The notes below the pieces were generated by a model. The model saw only the letters and a list, made by a program, of their open reading frames with translations, ran no database searches and was not told the origin of the DNA. DNA of 64,000 nt from Pseudomonas sp. CHM02 (GTDB taxonomy: Bacteria; Pseudomonadota; Gammaproteobacteria; Pseudomonadales; Pseudomonadaceae): the NCBI RefSeq assembly GCF_000612585.1, contig NZ_JFCA01000039.1, positions 1-64,000 of the forward strand. Direction: 5' to 3'. The translations under genes were made by a program, and so were the position numbers. Position 1 is the first letter of the stretch. Each line of letters starts with the position of its first letter. Positions 50,716 to 58,803 of this stretch are shown here, piece after piece.

Positions 50716-51675
50716 ATGCCCGAAATTACTGCGCCTCTTCGTGAAATGGCCCATGGCGTCCCTTCGGATTCCGATGCGTTGTTGCCTATTCGGGAAGTCT
50801 CGAGATTGACAGGTGTCAATCCGGTCACACTGCGTGCGTGGGAGCGGCGTTACGGCCTGATCCAGCCCACGCGCACCGAAAGTGGGCATCGCCTCTACTC
50901 CAGGACCGATATTGAGACGGTCAACCGTATTCTCGACTGGATCGAGCGCGGTGTGGCCGTGAGCAAGGTGGGCAAGATTCTCGCTCGTGACGATCAGCAA
51001 GCCGACGCAGTGCGTGCCGAGCGGGATACCGTCGAGGAAAATGAATGGCCGCAATGGCAGGCCCGGCTGATGCAGGCTGTCAGTGACTTCGACGACCGGC
51101 AGCTGGAGAGCCTCTACGGCCAGGTGCTCGCCACCTATCCCCTCAGCGTGGCGTTCCAGGACATCCTGATGCCTTTGTGGAGCACCCTGTTGCGTCACCA
51201 GGGCCGCTTCGGCCAAGCCAGTGAATGGCTGTTCTTCGACAATTTCCTGCAGGGGCGCGCTTTGCAGCGCCTGCATCTTGCGGGTGCCACGACGTCCGCA
51301 CGGGTGTTGCTGGCGGCTATTCCCGGGGAGTGCCGCAAATTGGAGTTGCTGGTTGCCGCGCTGTTGATGAGTCGGGATGACCTGGCCGTGCAGGTGCTGG
51401 CCATGGGGCAACCGCTCGATGAGTTGACGCTGGTATGTGAGAAGAATCGACCCCAGGGGCTGATCCTCTTTTCCAATCACTCACACAACCATGACCTGGC
51501 TGGGCGCCTGAATCGCTTGGCGTTGACCCTGGATTGCCCGCTGTTCCTCGCCGGTGTCGCTTCTGACCTGGCAGGCGCGGACCTGGCGGGCACGTCCATC
51601 GGCTGCCTGGGCAATGACGGTCGCTCGATGCAGCGCCGCTTGCAGCAGTTTCTGGGCGGGACCCTGGATACCTGA
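50716..51675 (+). CDS. MerR-family regulator, LitR/CarH-like without B12 ligands
   Basis: A 319-aa regulator. The N-terminal MerR winged helix (residues 20-90; LLPIREVSRLTGVNPVTLRAWERRYG) is followed by a domain (about residues 100-310) shaped like the B12-binding region of LitR/CarH. The W-x9-EH helix motif reads EWLFF and no DxHxxG is present, so the upper and lower cobalamin ligands are lost, as in class II LitR proteins that act with a LOV partner in P. putida. A short LOV gene lies 0.7 kb on, and folE and an ABM gene are near. I infer a light-response regulator. Confidence 0.85.
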   Translation: MPEITAPLREMAHGVPSDSDALLPIREVSRLTGVNPVTLRAWERRYGLIQPTRTESGHRLYSRTDIETVNRILDWIERGVAVSKVGKILARDDQQADAVRAERDTVEENEWPQWQARLMQAVSDFDDRQLESLYGQVLATYPLSVAFQDILMPLWSTLLRHQGRFGQASEWLFFDNFLQGRALQRLHLAGATTSARVLLAAIPGECRKLELLVAALLMSRDDLAVQVLAMGQPLDELTLVCEKNRPQGLILFSNHSHNHDLAGRLNRLALTLDCPLFLAGVASDLAGADLAGTSIGCLGNDGRSMQRRLQQFLGGTLDT

Positions 51676-51677
51676 GC

Positions 51678-52283
51678 TCAGGCGTGCATTTGCGGGTGGG
51701 CAAGACGGTGCTGGTGCAGGATGAACTGGCGCAGACGCTCGGTTTCATCCACATCGTTTTGGCTCAAGCGGTAGGCAAACAACCCACGCGCGGTTTCGCG
51801 CTCGAACGTACCGCGCAGCGCAATGCGTTCATAGCCCGACGGGCTGAACCACAGGGAAAAGGTTTTCGGCGGTTTGATCCGGCCGCGAATCTCCACCAAT
51901 ACGCCCTTGAATGACACCTCGTGCACCCATAACGCGCCCGGGTTGCCCTTGATGTTTTCCAGTGCCACCGGTGACTCGAGCGCCAGGCGCCACGGGCGGA
52001 TCATCGGCCCGTCTTCGAAAATGCTCGGCACACCCAGGCGCAAATGCACCGCATGGAACTCATCCTCCACCAGATGCAGGGGGAAGGTGAGTTGCTGGTT
52101 ATCGAATTGCGCCTGGAGGGTGACGTGGTCGTGGGCGGCCAGTCGAGTGAGCAAATCGCGCAGTTGCGCACCGCCATTGACGGTCAGGCTCGACGAAGCA
52201 TCCCGCAGGTTGAGCTGTGGGTTGTGCTGCATGTTTTGAATGAAATCCAGCTCATCCTGGGTCAGAAGCGCGTGGCGTTGCAT
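51678..52283 (-). CDS. PilZ-like protein of pseudomonads
   Basis: A 201-aa soluble protein. Between residues 95 and 150 it has a degenerate PilZ pattern (RPWRLALES followed by WVHEVSFKGVLVEIRG), in which the RxxxR and D/NxSxxG c-di-GMP motifs are only partly kept (EVSFKG). The N-terminal 90 residues are helical. It lies tail-to-tail with the MerR gene and head-to-head with nothing. Whether it binds c-di-GMP is doubtful. Confidence 0.6.
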   Translation of the reverse strand: MQRHALLTQDELDFIQNMQHNPQLNLRDASSSLTVNGGAQLRDLLTRLAAHDHVTLQAQFDNQQLTFPLHLVEDEFHAVHLRLGVPSIFEDGPMIRPWRLALESPVALENIKGNPGALWVHEVSFKGVLVEIRGRIKPPKTFSLWFSPSGYERIALRGTFERETARGLFAYRLSQNDVDETERLRQFILHQHRLAHPQMHA

Positions 52284-52348
52284 CGATAGGACTCAATGGG
52301 GGGGGGAGGGTATTAAAATGCCATTATCCTCCCTAAAGACCGCATTTT

Positions 52349-52816
52349 CTAAATTTTGTTAGATCCGCTCGTCGCTTTGAGCGCCGCCAACTCGGCCTTG
52401 ACCTGGGCCAGCTCGGTTTCCAGTTGAGTCACACGCTGCTGGGCCTTGACCTGAAGGGTGACGTCCTTTTGCACGCCGACGAAATACGTCTGCTTGTCTG
52501 CCTCGTTGTACACCGTCGAAAGCGACAGCTCGTTCCAGAAATGGCTGCCGTCCTTGCGATAATTGCGCAGGATTTCCCGGCAGGAACCGCCACTCTCCAA
52601 GGCTTCACGGATGGCCATCAGGGCCGGCTGGTCGCGGTCGCCCGATTGCAGGAAGCGGCAATCCTGGTAAAGGATTTCATCGAGGGTGTAGCCGGTGAGC
52701 CGTTCGAATGCCGGGTTGACGTAGATCAGCGGCTTGTCCTTGCCTTCGCGTTCGGCGACGACGATGCCGTCGTTGGAGGCGTTCACGACCAGTTGCATCA
52801 GCTTGGCGTTAATCAT
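52349..52816 (-). CDS. Short LOV blue-light photoreceptor
   Basis: A 155-aa single-domain protein. The photoactive cysteine is C53 in YQDCRFLQ, the LOV consensus with the same Asp before Cys as P. putida short LOV proteins. GYTLDEILYQDC and NYRKDGSHFWNEL and YFVGVQKDVT give the flavin pocket and the J-alpha start. A C-terminal coiled helix (QQRVTQLETELAQVKAELAAL) mediates dimerisation. The start MINAKLMQLV at 52816 matches the P. putida homologue. No effector domain is fused, so signalling is by protein contact, perhaps with the nearby MerR regulator. Confidence 0.93.
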   Translation of the reverse strand: MINAKLMQLVVNASNDGIVVAEREGKDKPLIYVNPAFERLTGYTLDEILYQDCRFLQSGDRDQPALMAIREALESGGSCREILRNYRKDGSHFWNELSLSTVYNEADKQTYFVGVQKDVTLQVKAQQRVTQLETELAQVKAELAALKATSGSNKI

Positions 52817-52945
52817 TGAGCGGTCCATGGCGTGTGATGAGAGTTGGCAGTTTATGACATGCCCTGAATGTTGCACGGGATGCGCCGAAATATTTGCGTC
52901 AGCTGTTAATATCCCAGGCTTTCGCTCAACTACAGGATCAGATTG

Positions 52946-53401
52946 ATGAAAGTCGCCATCCTTTCCGGCTCGGTCTACGGCACGGCTGAAGAAGTTGCCC
53001 GTCACGCTGCCGACCTCCTCAAAGAGGCCGGCTTCGAAGCCTGGCACAACCCCCGCGCCAGCCTGGCGGATGTGCAGGCCTTTGCGCCGGAGGCCTTTCT
53101 GGCGGTGACCTCCACCACCGGCATGGGCGAGCTGCCCGACAACTTGCAACCGCTGTATTCAACGATTCGCGACCAACTGCCCGCCGCCTGGCGCGGCCTG
53201 CCCGGCGCGGTGATCGGCCTGGGCGACGCCAGCTACGGCGATACCTTCTGTGGTGGAGGCGAGCAAATGCGCGAGCTGTTTGCCGAACTGGGCGTGCGCG
53301 AAGTGCTGCCGATGCTGCGCCTGGACGCGAGTGAAAGCGTCACCCCGGAAGCCGACGCCGAACCATGGCTGGCTGAGTTGGTCACTGCACTGCGCGCTTG
53401 A
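52946..53401 (+). CDS. mioC: Flavodoxin (MioC type)
   Basis: A 151-aa flavodoxin-fold protein that binds FMN: ILSGSVYGTAEEVARHAADL is the phosphate-binding loop, TSTTGMGELPDNL the 50s loop and GLGDASYGDTFCGGGEQM the 90s loop. It carries electrons in the cytoplasm, for example for biotin synthase in E. coli. The ATG at 52946 follows a TTG in frame and is chosen. It is divergent from the LOV gene and overlaps the convergent LysR gene by 20 bases. Confidence 0.92.
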   Translation: MKVAILSGSVYGTAEEVARHAADLLKEAGFEAWHNPRASLADVQAFAPEAFLAVTSTTGMGELPDNLQPLYSTIRDQLPAAWRGLPGAVIGLGDASYGDTFCGGGEQMRELFAELGVREVLPMLRLDASESVTPEADAEPWLAELVTALRA

Positions 53402-54278
53402 CCGGAAACTCGCGCAGTAACGCCAGCCAGGCCTGGGCGGCTTTCGACAGGTAGGCGCCCTCACGCCAGATAAACGCAATGTCCCAGCGCAGGTACTCGG
53501 GCGCCTCCAGCGTGAGGCGTACCACGCCCGGCCGTACCAGCCCACGGGCGACTACGCTGGGCAGCAGCACCACGCCTTGGCCGGCAGCGACAAGAGCGGC
53601 GAGAAAGTCAGCCTGGCCACTGCGGCCGATCTCCTTCGGTGTGAAGCCCACTTGCTGGCAGGCCTGGATCAACCGATCGTTGAGGACAAAGCTGCGCTGG
53701 TACATCAGGAACGGTGTGTCCGCCAGTTCCTCCAGTCGCACCTGTGCGTTGTGTGCCAGCGGGTGCTCCATCGGCAGCAGGGCGTCGAGCGGTTCATCAC
53801 AGAACGCTTGCCGCGCGAATGCCGGGTCACTGGACATCAAGCAGCCGCCCACATCCAACTCACCGTTGAGGATCGCGTGTTCGATCGTACGGCTGCCGCC
53901 TTCCAGCAACTGGATAGTGACGTTGGGGTAGCGCCTGCGGTACTCGGCAAACAACCCGGCGAACAATGTATCGCCCGCCAATAGCGGCAGGCCCAGGCGC
54001 AACTCGCCGCGGGTCAGTTGCTGCATATCATCCAGCTCGCTGAGCAACTCGCTCTGCAAGCGCAACATGGCCTCCGCGCGGTGCAGCACCACCTCACCGG
54101 CTGCGGTCAGGCGGGTCTGCGAGCCGGTGCGCTCCAGCAGTGGCGTACCAAGGCTTTGTTCCAGTTGTGCAACTTGTTTGCTGACGGCGGATTGGCTGAT
54201 ATGCAGGGTTTTCCCTGCCTGGGTGAAGCCACCCCTGTGGATGACTTCGACGAAACTGCGCAGTTGCTTGAATTCCAT
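53382..54278 (-). CDS. LysR-family regulator, probably of lrgAB
   Basis: A 298-aa LysR protein (MEFKQLRSFVEVIHRGGFTQ; helix-turn-helix SQSAVSKQVAQLEQSLG at residues 34-50) with the CidR/CynR-type effector domain. It is divergent from lrgA-lrgB (98-base gap) and in many pseudomonads this gene pair and LysR gene stay together, so it probably controls them. It overlaps mioC by 20 bases at the 3' end. Confidence 0.85.
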   Translation of the reverse strand: MEFKQLRSFVEVIHRGGFTQAGKTLHISQSAVSKQVAQLEQSLGTPLLERTGSQTRLTAAGEVVLHRAEAMLRLQSELLSELDDMQQLTRGELRLGLPLLAGDTLFAGLFAEYRRRYPNVTIQLLEGGSRTIEHAILNGELDVGGCLMSSDPAFARQAFCDEPLDALLPMEHPLAHNAQVRLEELADTPFLMYQRSFVLNDRLIQACQQVGFTPKEIGRSGQADFLAALVAAGQGVVLLPSVVARGLVRPGVVRLTLEAPEYLRWDIAFIWREGAYLSKAAQAWLALLREFPVKRAVQ

Positions 54279-54375
54279 GGGCGAATTCCAGATTGGAATA
54301 GTTGGCAGTCTAACAATTCGCTGTGGTGATGGGGCATGCCTCTTTAAAATGAAGGCCTGCGAGGACCCAAAGCCC

Positions 54376-54747
54376 ATGAAACGTTTCACCCGCTTGTTGA
54401 TTGAACTGGTCGTGCTATTGGCCATTTACCTGCTCGGCTGCCAACTGGCGACATGGCTGGCGTGGCCGGTGCCGGGCGGTGTGGTAGGCCTGGGCCTGCT
54501 GTTGGCAACCTTCGCCAGCGGCCTGGTGAAACCGGCGACCCTGCAATTGGGCGCAGGTGTGTTGATGGCCGAGATGCTGCTGTTCTTCATCCCCGCCTTG
54601 ATGAGCCTGCTGGACTACGGCGGCCTGTTGCGCAATGACGGTTGGCGCATCCTGCTGGTGATCGGTTTCAGCACCTTGGCGGTGATGCTGGTCACGGCGT
54701 TCACCGTGGAGTTGGTGTGCCGCTGGAGGCTGCGCCATGAAGCTTGA
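54376..54747 (+). CDS. lrgA: CidA/LrgA-family holin-like protein
   Basis: A 123-aa membrane protein with four helices. PVPGGVVGLGLLLATF and VLMAEMLLFFIPALMSLLDY are the LrgA/CidA motif segments. The family modulates murein hydrolase export and has been linked to pyruvate transport. It overlaps lrgB by 11 bases. The start at 54376 is preferred; an in-frame ATG upstream would add only a few polar residues. Confidence 0.88.
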   Translation: MKRFTRLLIELVVLLAIYLLGCQLATWLAWPVPGGVVGLGLLLATFASGLVKPATLQLGAGVLMAEMLLFFIPALMSLLDYGGLLRNDGWRILLVIGFSTLAVMLVTAFTVELVCRWRLRHEA

Positions 54748-55423
54748 ACTGATGCCGGTGTTCTGGCTCGCCTTGACCCTGGGCGCGTATATCTTCAGCC
54801 GCTGGATCTATCGTCGCACCGGGCGCTACCTGCTGTCGCCGTTGATCCTGGTGCCTGTGCTGTTGCTGGCGGTGGCCGTGCCGATGAACACCGCCTATGC
54901 CGAATATTCCGCCGACACCCACTGGCTGATGCTGGTGCTGGGCCCGGTGACCGTGGCGTTTGCCGTACCGATCTGGCAGCAGCGGCGGCTGCTGGCGCGG
55001 CATTGGTCGGCGCTGTTGCTGGGGATGATCGCAGGCAGTGCTGCGTCCATCGCCACGTCGTTCGGCCTGGCCAAAGCGTTGGCTTTGGACAGTTCGGTGA
55101 CGATGTCCCTGGTGCCGCGTTCTATCACCACGCCCTTCGCCATGCCGGTGTCCTCTGACTTGGGCGGCGTGCCGGAACTGACGGCGGTGTTCGTGATGTT
55201 CACCGGTGTGTTCGGCGCCATGCTCGGCGGCGTACTGCTCAAGTGGCTGCCACTGCGCACCCCCCTGGCGCGCGGCGCATTGTTCGGTGTGGGCGCCCAC
55301 GGTGCGGGCGTGAGCCGGGCTCACGAAGTGGGGGGCGAAGAGGGTTCGGTCGCCGGTTTGGTGATGGTACTGACGGGCCTGCTCAACCTGTTCGCCGCGC
55401 CTTTATTGGCGGCACTTCTCTGA
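54737..55423 (+). CDS. lrgB: LrgB/CidB-family membrane protein
   Basis: A 228-aa protein with about seven hydrophobic helices. The diagnostic LGPVTVAFAVPIWQQ and SVTMSLVPRSITTPFAM with the end GVGAHGAGVSRAHEVG are those of LrgB. It works with LrgA in a two-protein membrane system. It forms a two-gene operon with lrgA. Confidence 0.92.
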   Translation: MKLELMPVFWLALTLGAYIFSRWIYRRTGRYLLSPLILVPVLLLAVAVPMNTAYAEYSADTHWLMLVLGPVTVAFAVPIWQQRRLLARHWSALLLGMIAGSAASIATSFGLAKALALDSSVTMSLVPRSITTPFAMPVSSDLGGVPELTAVFVMFTGVFGAMLGGVLLKWLPLRTPLARGALFGVGAHGAGVSRAHEVGGEEGSVAGLVMVLTGLLNLFAAPLLAALL

Positions 55424-55573
55424 CGTCGCGCATGCAGATTCAAACTATTCTCAACGCTGACTCGTACGGTCATCAAGCTGGCTGCCAAGGCAACTCCTGC
55501 CGTCGCGAGGTCTGACTAGACTGACCCATCACTCAAAAAAACAATAACAAAGTGCGCCAAGGAGGTCGTTACC

Positions 55574-56356
55574 GTGAGCCTAGCCCCCGTTCTATCGCCA
55601 CAGAATGTCAAAGATCAGGTCAGCGCTGCCGAATGGCAAACCCGCGTCGACCTGGCCGCCTGTTATCGCCTGGTGGCGATGCAGGGTTGGGATGACCTGA
55701 TCTTCACCCATATCTCGGCCAAGGTGCCGGGCACCGAGGATTTCCTGATCAACCCCTATGGGCTGATGTTCCATGAGATCACTGCGTCGAGCCTGGTCAA
55801 GGTCGACCAGGCCGGCAACAAACTGATGGACAGCCCCTACGAGATCAACCCCGCGGGCTACACCATCCACAGCGCCATCCATGAAGTGCGTCACGACGTG
55901 ACCTGCGTGCTGCACACTCACACCGCCTCCGGTGTTGCGGTGGCTGCGCAGAAGCAGGGTGTATTGCCGATCAGCCAGCAGTCGATATTCGTGCTGTCGA
56001 GCCTGGCCTATCACGCCTATGAAGGCGTGGCGCTGAACCACGAAGAGAAGGCCCGTTTGCAAGCCGACCTGGGCGACAACAACTTCCTGATGCTGCATAA
56101 CCACGGTCTGCTGACCTGCGGCAGCACCATTGCCGACACCTTTTTGATGATGTTTACCTTCCAGCGCGCCTGCGATATCCAGGTACTGGCGCAAAACGGT
56201 GGCGCTGAGTTGATCGCCATCGGGCCGCAGATACTCGCCGGTGCCAAGGCGATGGTGGCGGCTGTCACAAAGAGTGCTCAAGGTATGGGGGGCGCGCTGG
56301 CCTGGCCGGCGTTGCTGCGCAAGTTGGACGCTCAAGACCCTGGGTATAGAAGCTGA
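55574..56356 (+). CDS. Class II aldolase/adducin-domain protein
   Basis: A 260-aa protein starting at a GTG with AAGGAGGTCG upstream. It has the metal-binding histidines of class II aldolases: HTHTASGV (residues about 115-122), and MLHNHGLL near 175. The N-terminal TRVDLAACYRLVAMQGWDDLIFTH is adducin-like. It fits sugar-phosphate aldolases or decarboxylases acting on four-carbon acids. It overlaps the next hydrolase gene by one base, so they share a transcript and perhaps a pathway. Substrate unknown. Confidence 0.88.
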   Translation: MSLAPVLSPQNVKDQVSAAEWQTRVDLAACYRLVAMQGWDDLIFTHISAKVPGTEDFLINPYGLMFHEITASSLVKVDQAGNKLMDSPYEINPAGYTIHSAIHEVRHDVTCVLHTHTASGVAVAAQKQGVLPISQQSIFVLSSLAYHAYEGVALNHEEKARLQADLGDNNFLMLHNHGLLTCGSTIADTFLMMFTFQRACDIQVLAQNGGAELIAIGPQILAGAKAMVAAVTKSAQGMGGALAWPALLRKLDAQDPGYRS

Positions 56357-57258
56357 TGCCACTCGCCGAGATCCCGCTGAGTGTCTGGCGCAAGCGCAGC
56401 CAGACGTTCGACTTCCACGGTCGCACCATCCACTATTGGGTGGCGGGCCAGGGTGAGCCGTTGTTGTTGATCCATGGCTTCCCCACTGCCAGCTGGGACT
56501 GGCATTACCTGTGGCAGCCCCTGACCCAGCGCAACCTGGTGATTGCCTGCGACATGCTCGGTTTTGGCGATTCGGCCAAACCCCTGGATCACGGTTATTG
56601 CCTGCTGGAGCAAGCGGATTTGCAGCAGGCATTGCTGGAGCACCTGCGCGTGGAGCAACCGGTGCACGTGCTGGCCCACGACTACGGCGACAGCGTTGCC
56701 CAGGAACTGCTGGCGCGGCATTACGAAGGTCGCTTCCATATGGCCAGCTGTGTGTTTCTCAACGGTGGGCTGTTCCCCGAAACCCATCGCCCGGCGCTGG
56801 TACAAAAACTGTTGCTCAGCCCCTTGGGCTGGATGATCGGCCGCGCCTTCGGGCGCAATGCTCTGGCGAACAGCTTCAATCAGATCTTCGGCCCCGATAC
56901 CCGCCCCAGCGAGAGCGCCCTGGATGATTTCTGGAGCCTGATCGACTGTCATGAAGGTACGCGCATCCTGCACAAACTCATTGCCTATATTCCCCAGCGA
57001 CGGCGCCTGCGCGATCGTTGGGTGGACGCCATGCAACAGGGGGGAGTGCCGCTGCGGGTGATCGATGGCGAGATCGATCCGATCTCCGGCGCCCACATGG
57101 TGGAGCGTTACCATGAGTTGGTGCCCCACGCCGACACGGTGCTGCTGGCCAATATTGGTCACTACCCGCAGATCGAAGCGCCAGCGCTGGTGCTCAAGCA
57201 CTACTTGGCGTTTCGTGATCGAGTCGGGCAGCCGGCGTCGCGAATGGCCTATTCCTGA
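56356..57258 (+). CDS. Alpha/beta hydrolase (haloalkane dehalogenase-like branch)
   Basis: A 300-aa hydrolase. HGFPTASWDWHYLW is the oxyanion region. The nucleophile elbow is AHDYGDSVAQ, whose nucleophile position is Asp, and a C-terminal GHYPQIEAP supplies the His. A nucleophilic Asp in HDYGDS is typical of haloalkane dehalogenases and epoxide hydrolases, not esterases. It starts on the aldolase stop codon (TGATG). Role in the pathway unclear. Confidence 0.85.
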   Translation: MPLAEIPLSVWRKRSQTFDFHGRTIHYWVAGQGEPLLLIHGFPTASWDWHYLWQPLTQRNLVIACDMLGFGDSAKPLDHGYCLLEQADLQQALLEHLRVEQPVHVLAHDYGDSVAQELLARHYEGRFHMASCVFLNGGLFPETHRPALVQKLLLSPLGWMIGRAFGRNALANSFNQIFGPDTRPSESALDDFWSLIDCHEGTRILHKLIAYIPQRRRLRDRWVDAMQQGGVPLRVIDGEIDPISGAHMVERYHELVPHADTVLLANIGHYPQIEAPALVLKHYLAFRDRVGQPASRMAYS

Positions 57259-57291
57259 CGGTAGGCGCGAGCTTGCTCGCTCCTACCGTCA
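57256..57291. repeat. Perfect palindrome at the hydrolase gene stop
   Basis: The 10-base arms TGACGGTAGG and CCTACCGTCA, with inner GCGAGC and GCTCGC, form a palindrome whose outer three bases are the hydrolase stop codon. It may act as a terminator-like hairpin but lacks a T tract; it also resembles a short REP. Confidence 0.65.
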
Positions 57292-57409
57292 GGTGGGCAA
57301 TTATCCCCCAGCCTTATCGAGCACTATTCAGCCCCAGCCGTATCTATTGTGACCAGCGCCCCCGTGCCTGACACTCGACCCATTCCCATTGTCGCCATTG
57401 GAGTTCGGT

Positions 57410-58321
57410 ATGAGTGAGTCAGTGCAGTTCCAGGATAAGGTCGTGATCGTCACCGGTGCCGGCGGCGGATTGGGCCGGGCCCATGCGCTGTTATTCGCTA
57501 AACATGGCGCCAAAGTGCTGGTCAACGACCTGGGGGGCTCCACCCAGGGCGAAGGCGCCAACGCTTCGGCCGCTGACCGTGTAGTGGCCGAAATCCGTGA
57601 AGCCGGCGGCATCGCCGAGGCCAACCATGACTCTGTCACCGACGGTGACAAGATCGTGCAGAACGCCCTCGACGCCTTTGGCCGTGTCGACGTGGTAGTC
57701 AACAACGCCGGCATCCTGCGCGACAAGACCTTCCACAAAATGGACGACAGCGACTGGGATCTGGTTTACCAGGTGCATGTCGAAGGTGCCTACAAGGTCA
57801 CCCGCGCCGCCTGGCCCCATCTGCGCGAGCAAGGTTACGGCCGGGTGATCTTTACCGCGTCCACCTCGGGCATTTACGGCAACTTCGGCCAGTCCAACTA
57901 CGGCATGGCCAAGCTCGGCCTGTACGGGCTGACCCGCACCCTGGCGCTGGAAGGGCGCAAGAACAACATCCTGGTCAACGCCATCGCCCCCACCGGTGGT
58001 ACGCGGATGACCGAAGGCCTGATCCCGCCGCAAGTGTTCGAGCGCCTCAAGCCGGAGCTGGTCAGCCCGCTGGTGGTGTACCTGGGCAGCGAGGCATGCC
58101 AGGAAACCTCGGGGCTGTTTGAAGTGGGCGGTGGCTGGATCGGCAAGACCCGCTGGGAGCGCAGCCTGGGTGTGGGCTTTGACCCGGAGGCCGGCTTTTC
58201 GCCCGAGGACGTGGCTGCACACTGGCAGCAGATCTGCGACTTCGAAGGCGCCGCGCACCCCAAGGACAATATCGAGGCCTTGAAGGAAATGATGGCCAAT
58301 TTGCAGAAATACAGCCTGTGA
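57410..58321 (+). CDS. Short-chain dehydrogenase, (3R)-hydroxyacyl-CoA type
   Basis: A 303-aa SDR with the extended form of peroxisomal multifunctional enzymes: VIVTGAGGGLGRAHALLFAKHGA, NNAGILRDKTFHKM and YGMAKLGLYGLTRTLALEGR with Y-x-x-x-K. The C-terminal 60 residues (FSPEDVAAHWQQICDF) resemble the acyl-CoA binding tail. It oxidises 3-hydroxyacyl-CoA or similar with NAD. It lies 151 bases after the hydrolase; it is followed by a hairpin terminator, so it is a transcription unit of its own. Confidence 0.88.
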   Translation: MSESVQFQDKVVIVTGAGGGLGRAHALLFAKHGAKVLVNDLGGSTQGEGANASAADRVVAEIREAGGIAEANHDSVTDGDKIVQNALDAFGRVDVVVNNAGILRDKTFHKMDDSDWDLVYQVHVEGAYKVTRAAWPHLREQGYGRVIFTASTSGIYGNFGQSNYGMAKLGLYGLTRTLALEGRKNNILVNAIAPTGGTRMTEGLIPPQVFERLKPELVSPLVVYLGSEACQETSGLFEVGGGWIGKTRWERSLGVGFDPEAGFSPEDVAAHWQQICDFEGAAHPKDNIEALKEMMANLQKYSL

Positions 58322-58387
58322 TCGTTGCTTGAAAAAGCTTGAATCCTGCGGGGCGCTGATAGCGTCCCGTTTTATTTCGGGCAAAAA

Positions 58388-58411
58388 AAAGCCGCTGCAA
58401 ACGCAGCGGCT
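58388..58411. terminator. Hairpin terminator after the SDR gene
   Basis: AAGCCGCTGC and GCAGCGGCT form a 9-bp stem with a 4-base loop and an A8 run upstream, so the T tract would be on the minus strand; it may act in both directions. The 482-base gap 58322-58803 also contains a palindrome at 58599-58617 and no gene. Confidence 0.65.
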
Positions 58412-58598
58412 GAAGTAAGACGTTGGATCAAGGAGCGATAAATCAACGTCAGTGAACACCGGCAACAGATTGAAAACAGGCTTCAATCCATTTGAATCTG
58501 GCTTTTCTTCGCGTTGCGGAAGCGGGCCGTTTGCCCTGAAAGCCCGGTAAGAATAGCCGCTTGTTACAAAATGAGTAATGCCGATTCATGACAAGGAC

Positions 58599-58617
58599 TG
58601 TTGCCAAATCGGCAACA
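58599..58617. promoter_or_regulatory. Palindromic operator candidate upstream of the DUF1302 gene
   Basis: TGTTGCCAAATCGGCAACA is a perfect 19-base dyad, 7-bp arms with a 5-base centre, 187 bases before the DUF1302 start. A further GGCAACA half-site is at 58461. It looks like a dimeric regulator site; the MalT-like protein at 62214 is a possible binder. Confidence 0.5.
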
Positions 58618-58803
58618 GTAGCAACGCGCCCCATCCATGCTCCTGATAGCCCGCCATCCACCTGACGCATGCGTGCGTCCAGACCCCGGCCAGAGCGGCC
58701 AGTCATCCTTTCGAGCGACAACACGAATCCCTCCTTGGTGCGCTTATCGCTCCTGATGGGCGGCAGTAGGGTGGGGCCTTCTGTCACTCACCGGGGAAGA
58801 CGC

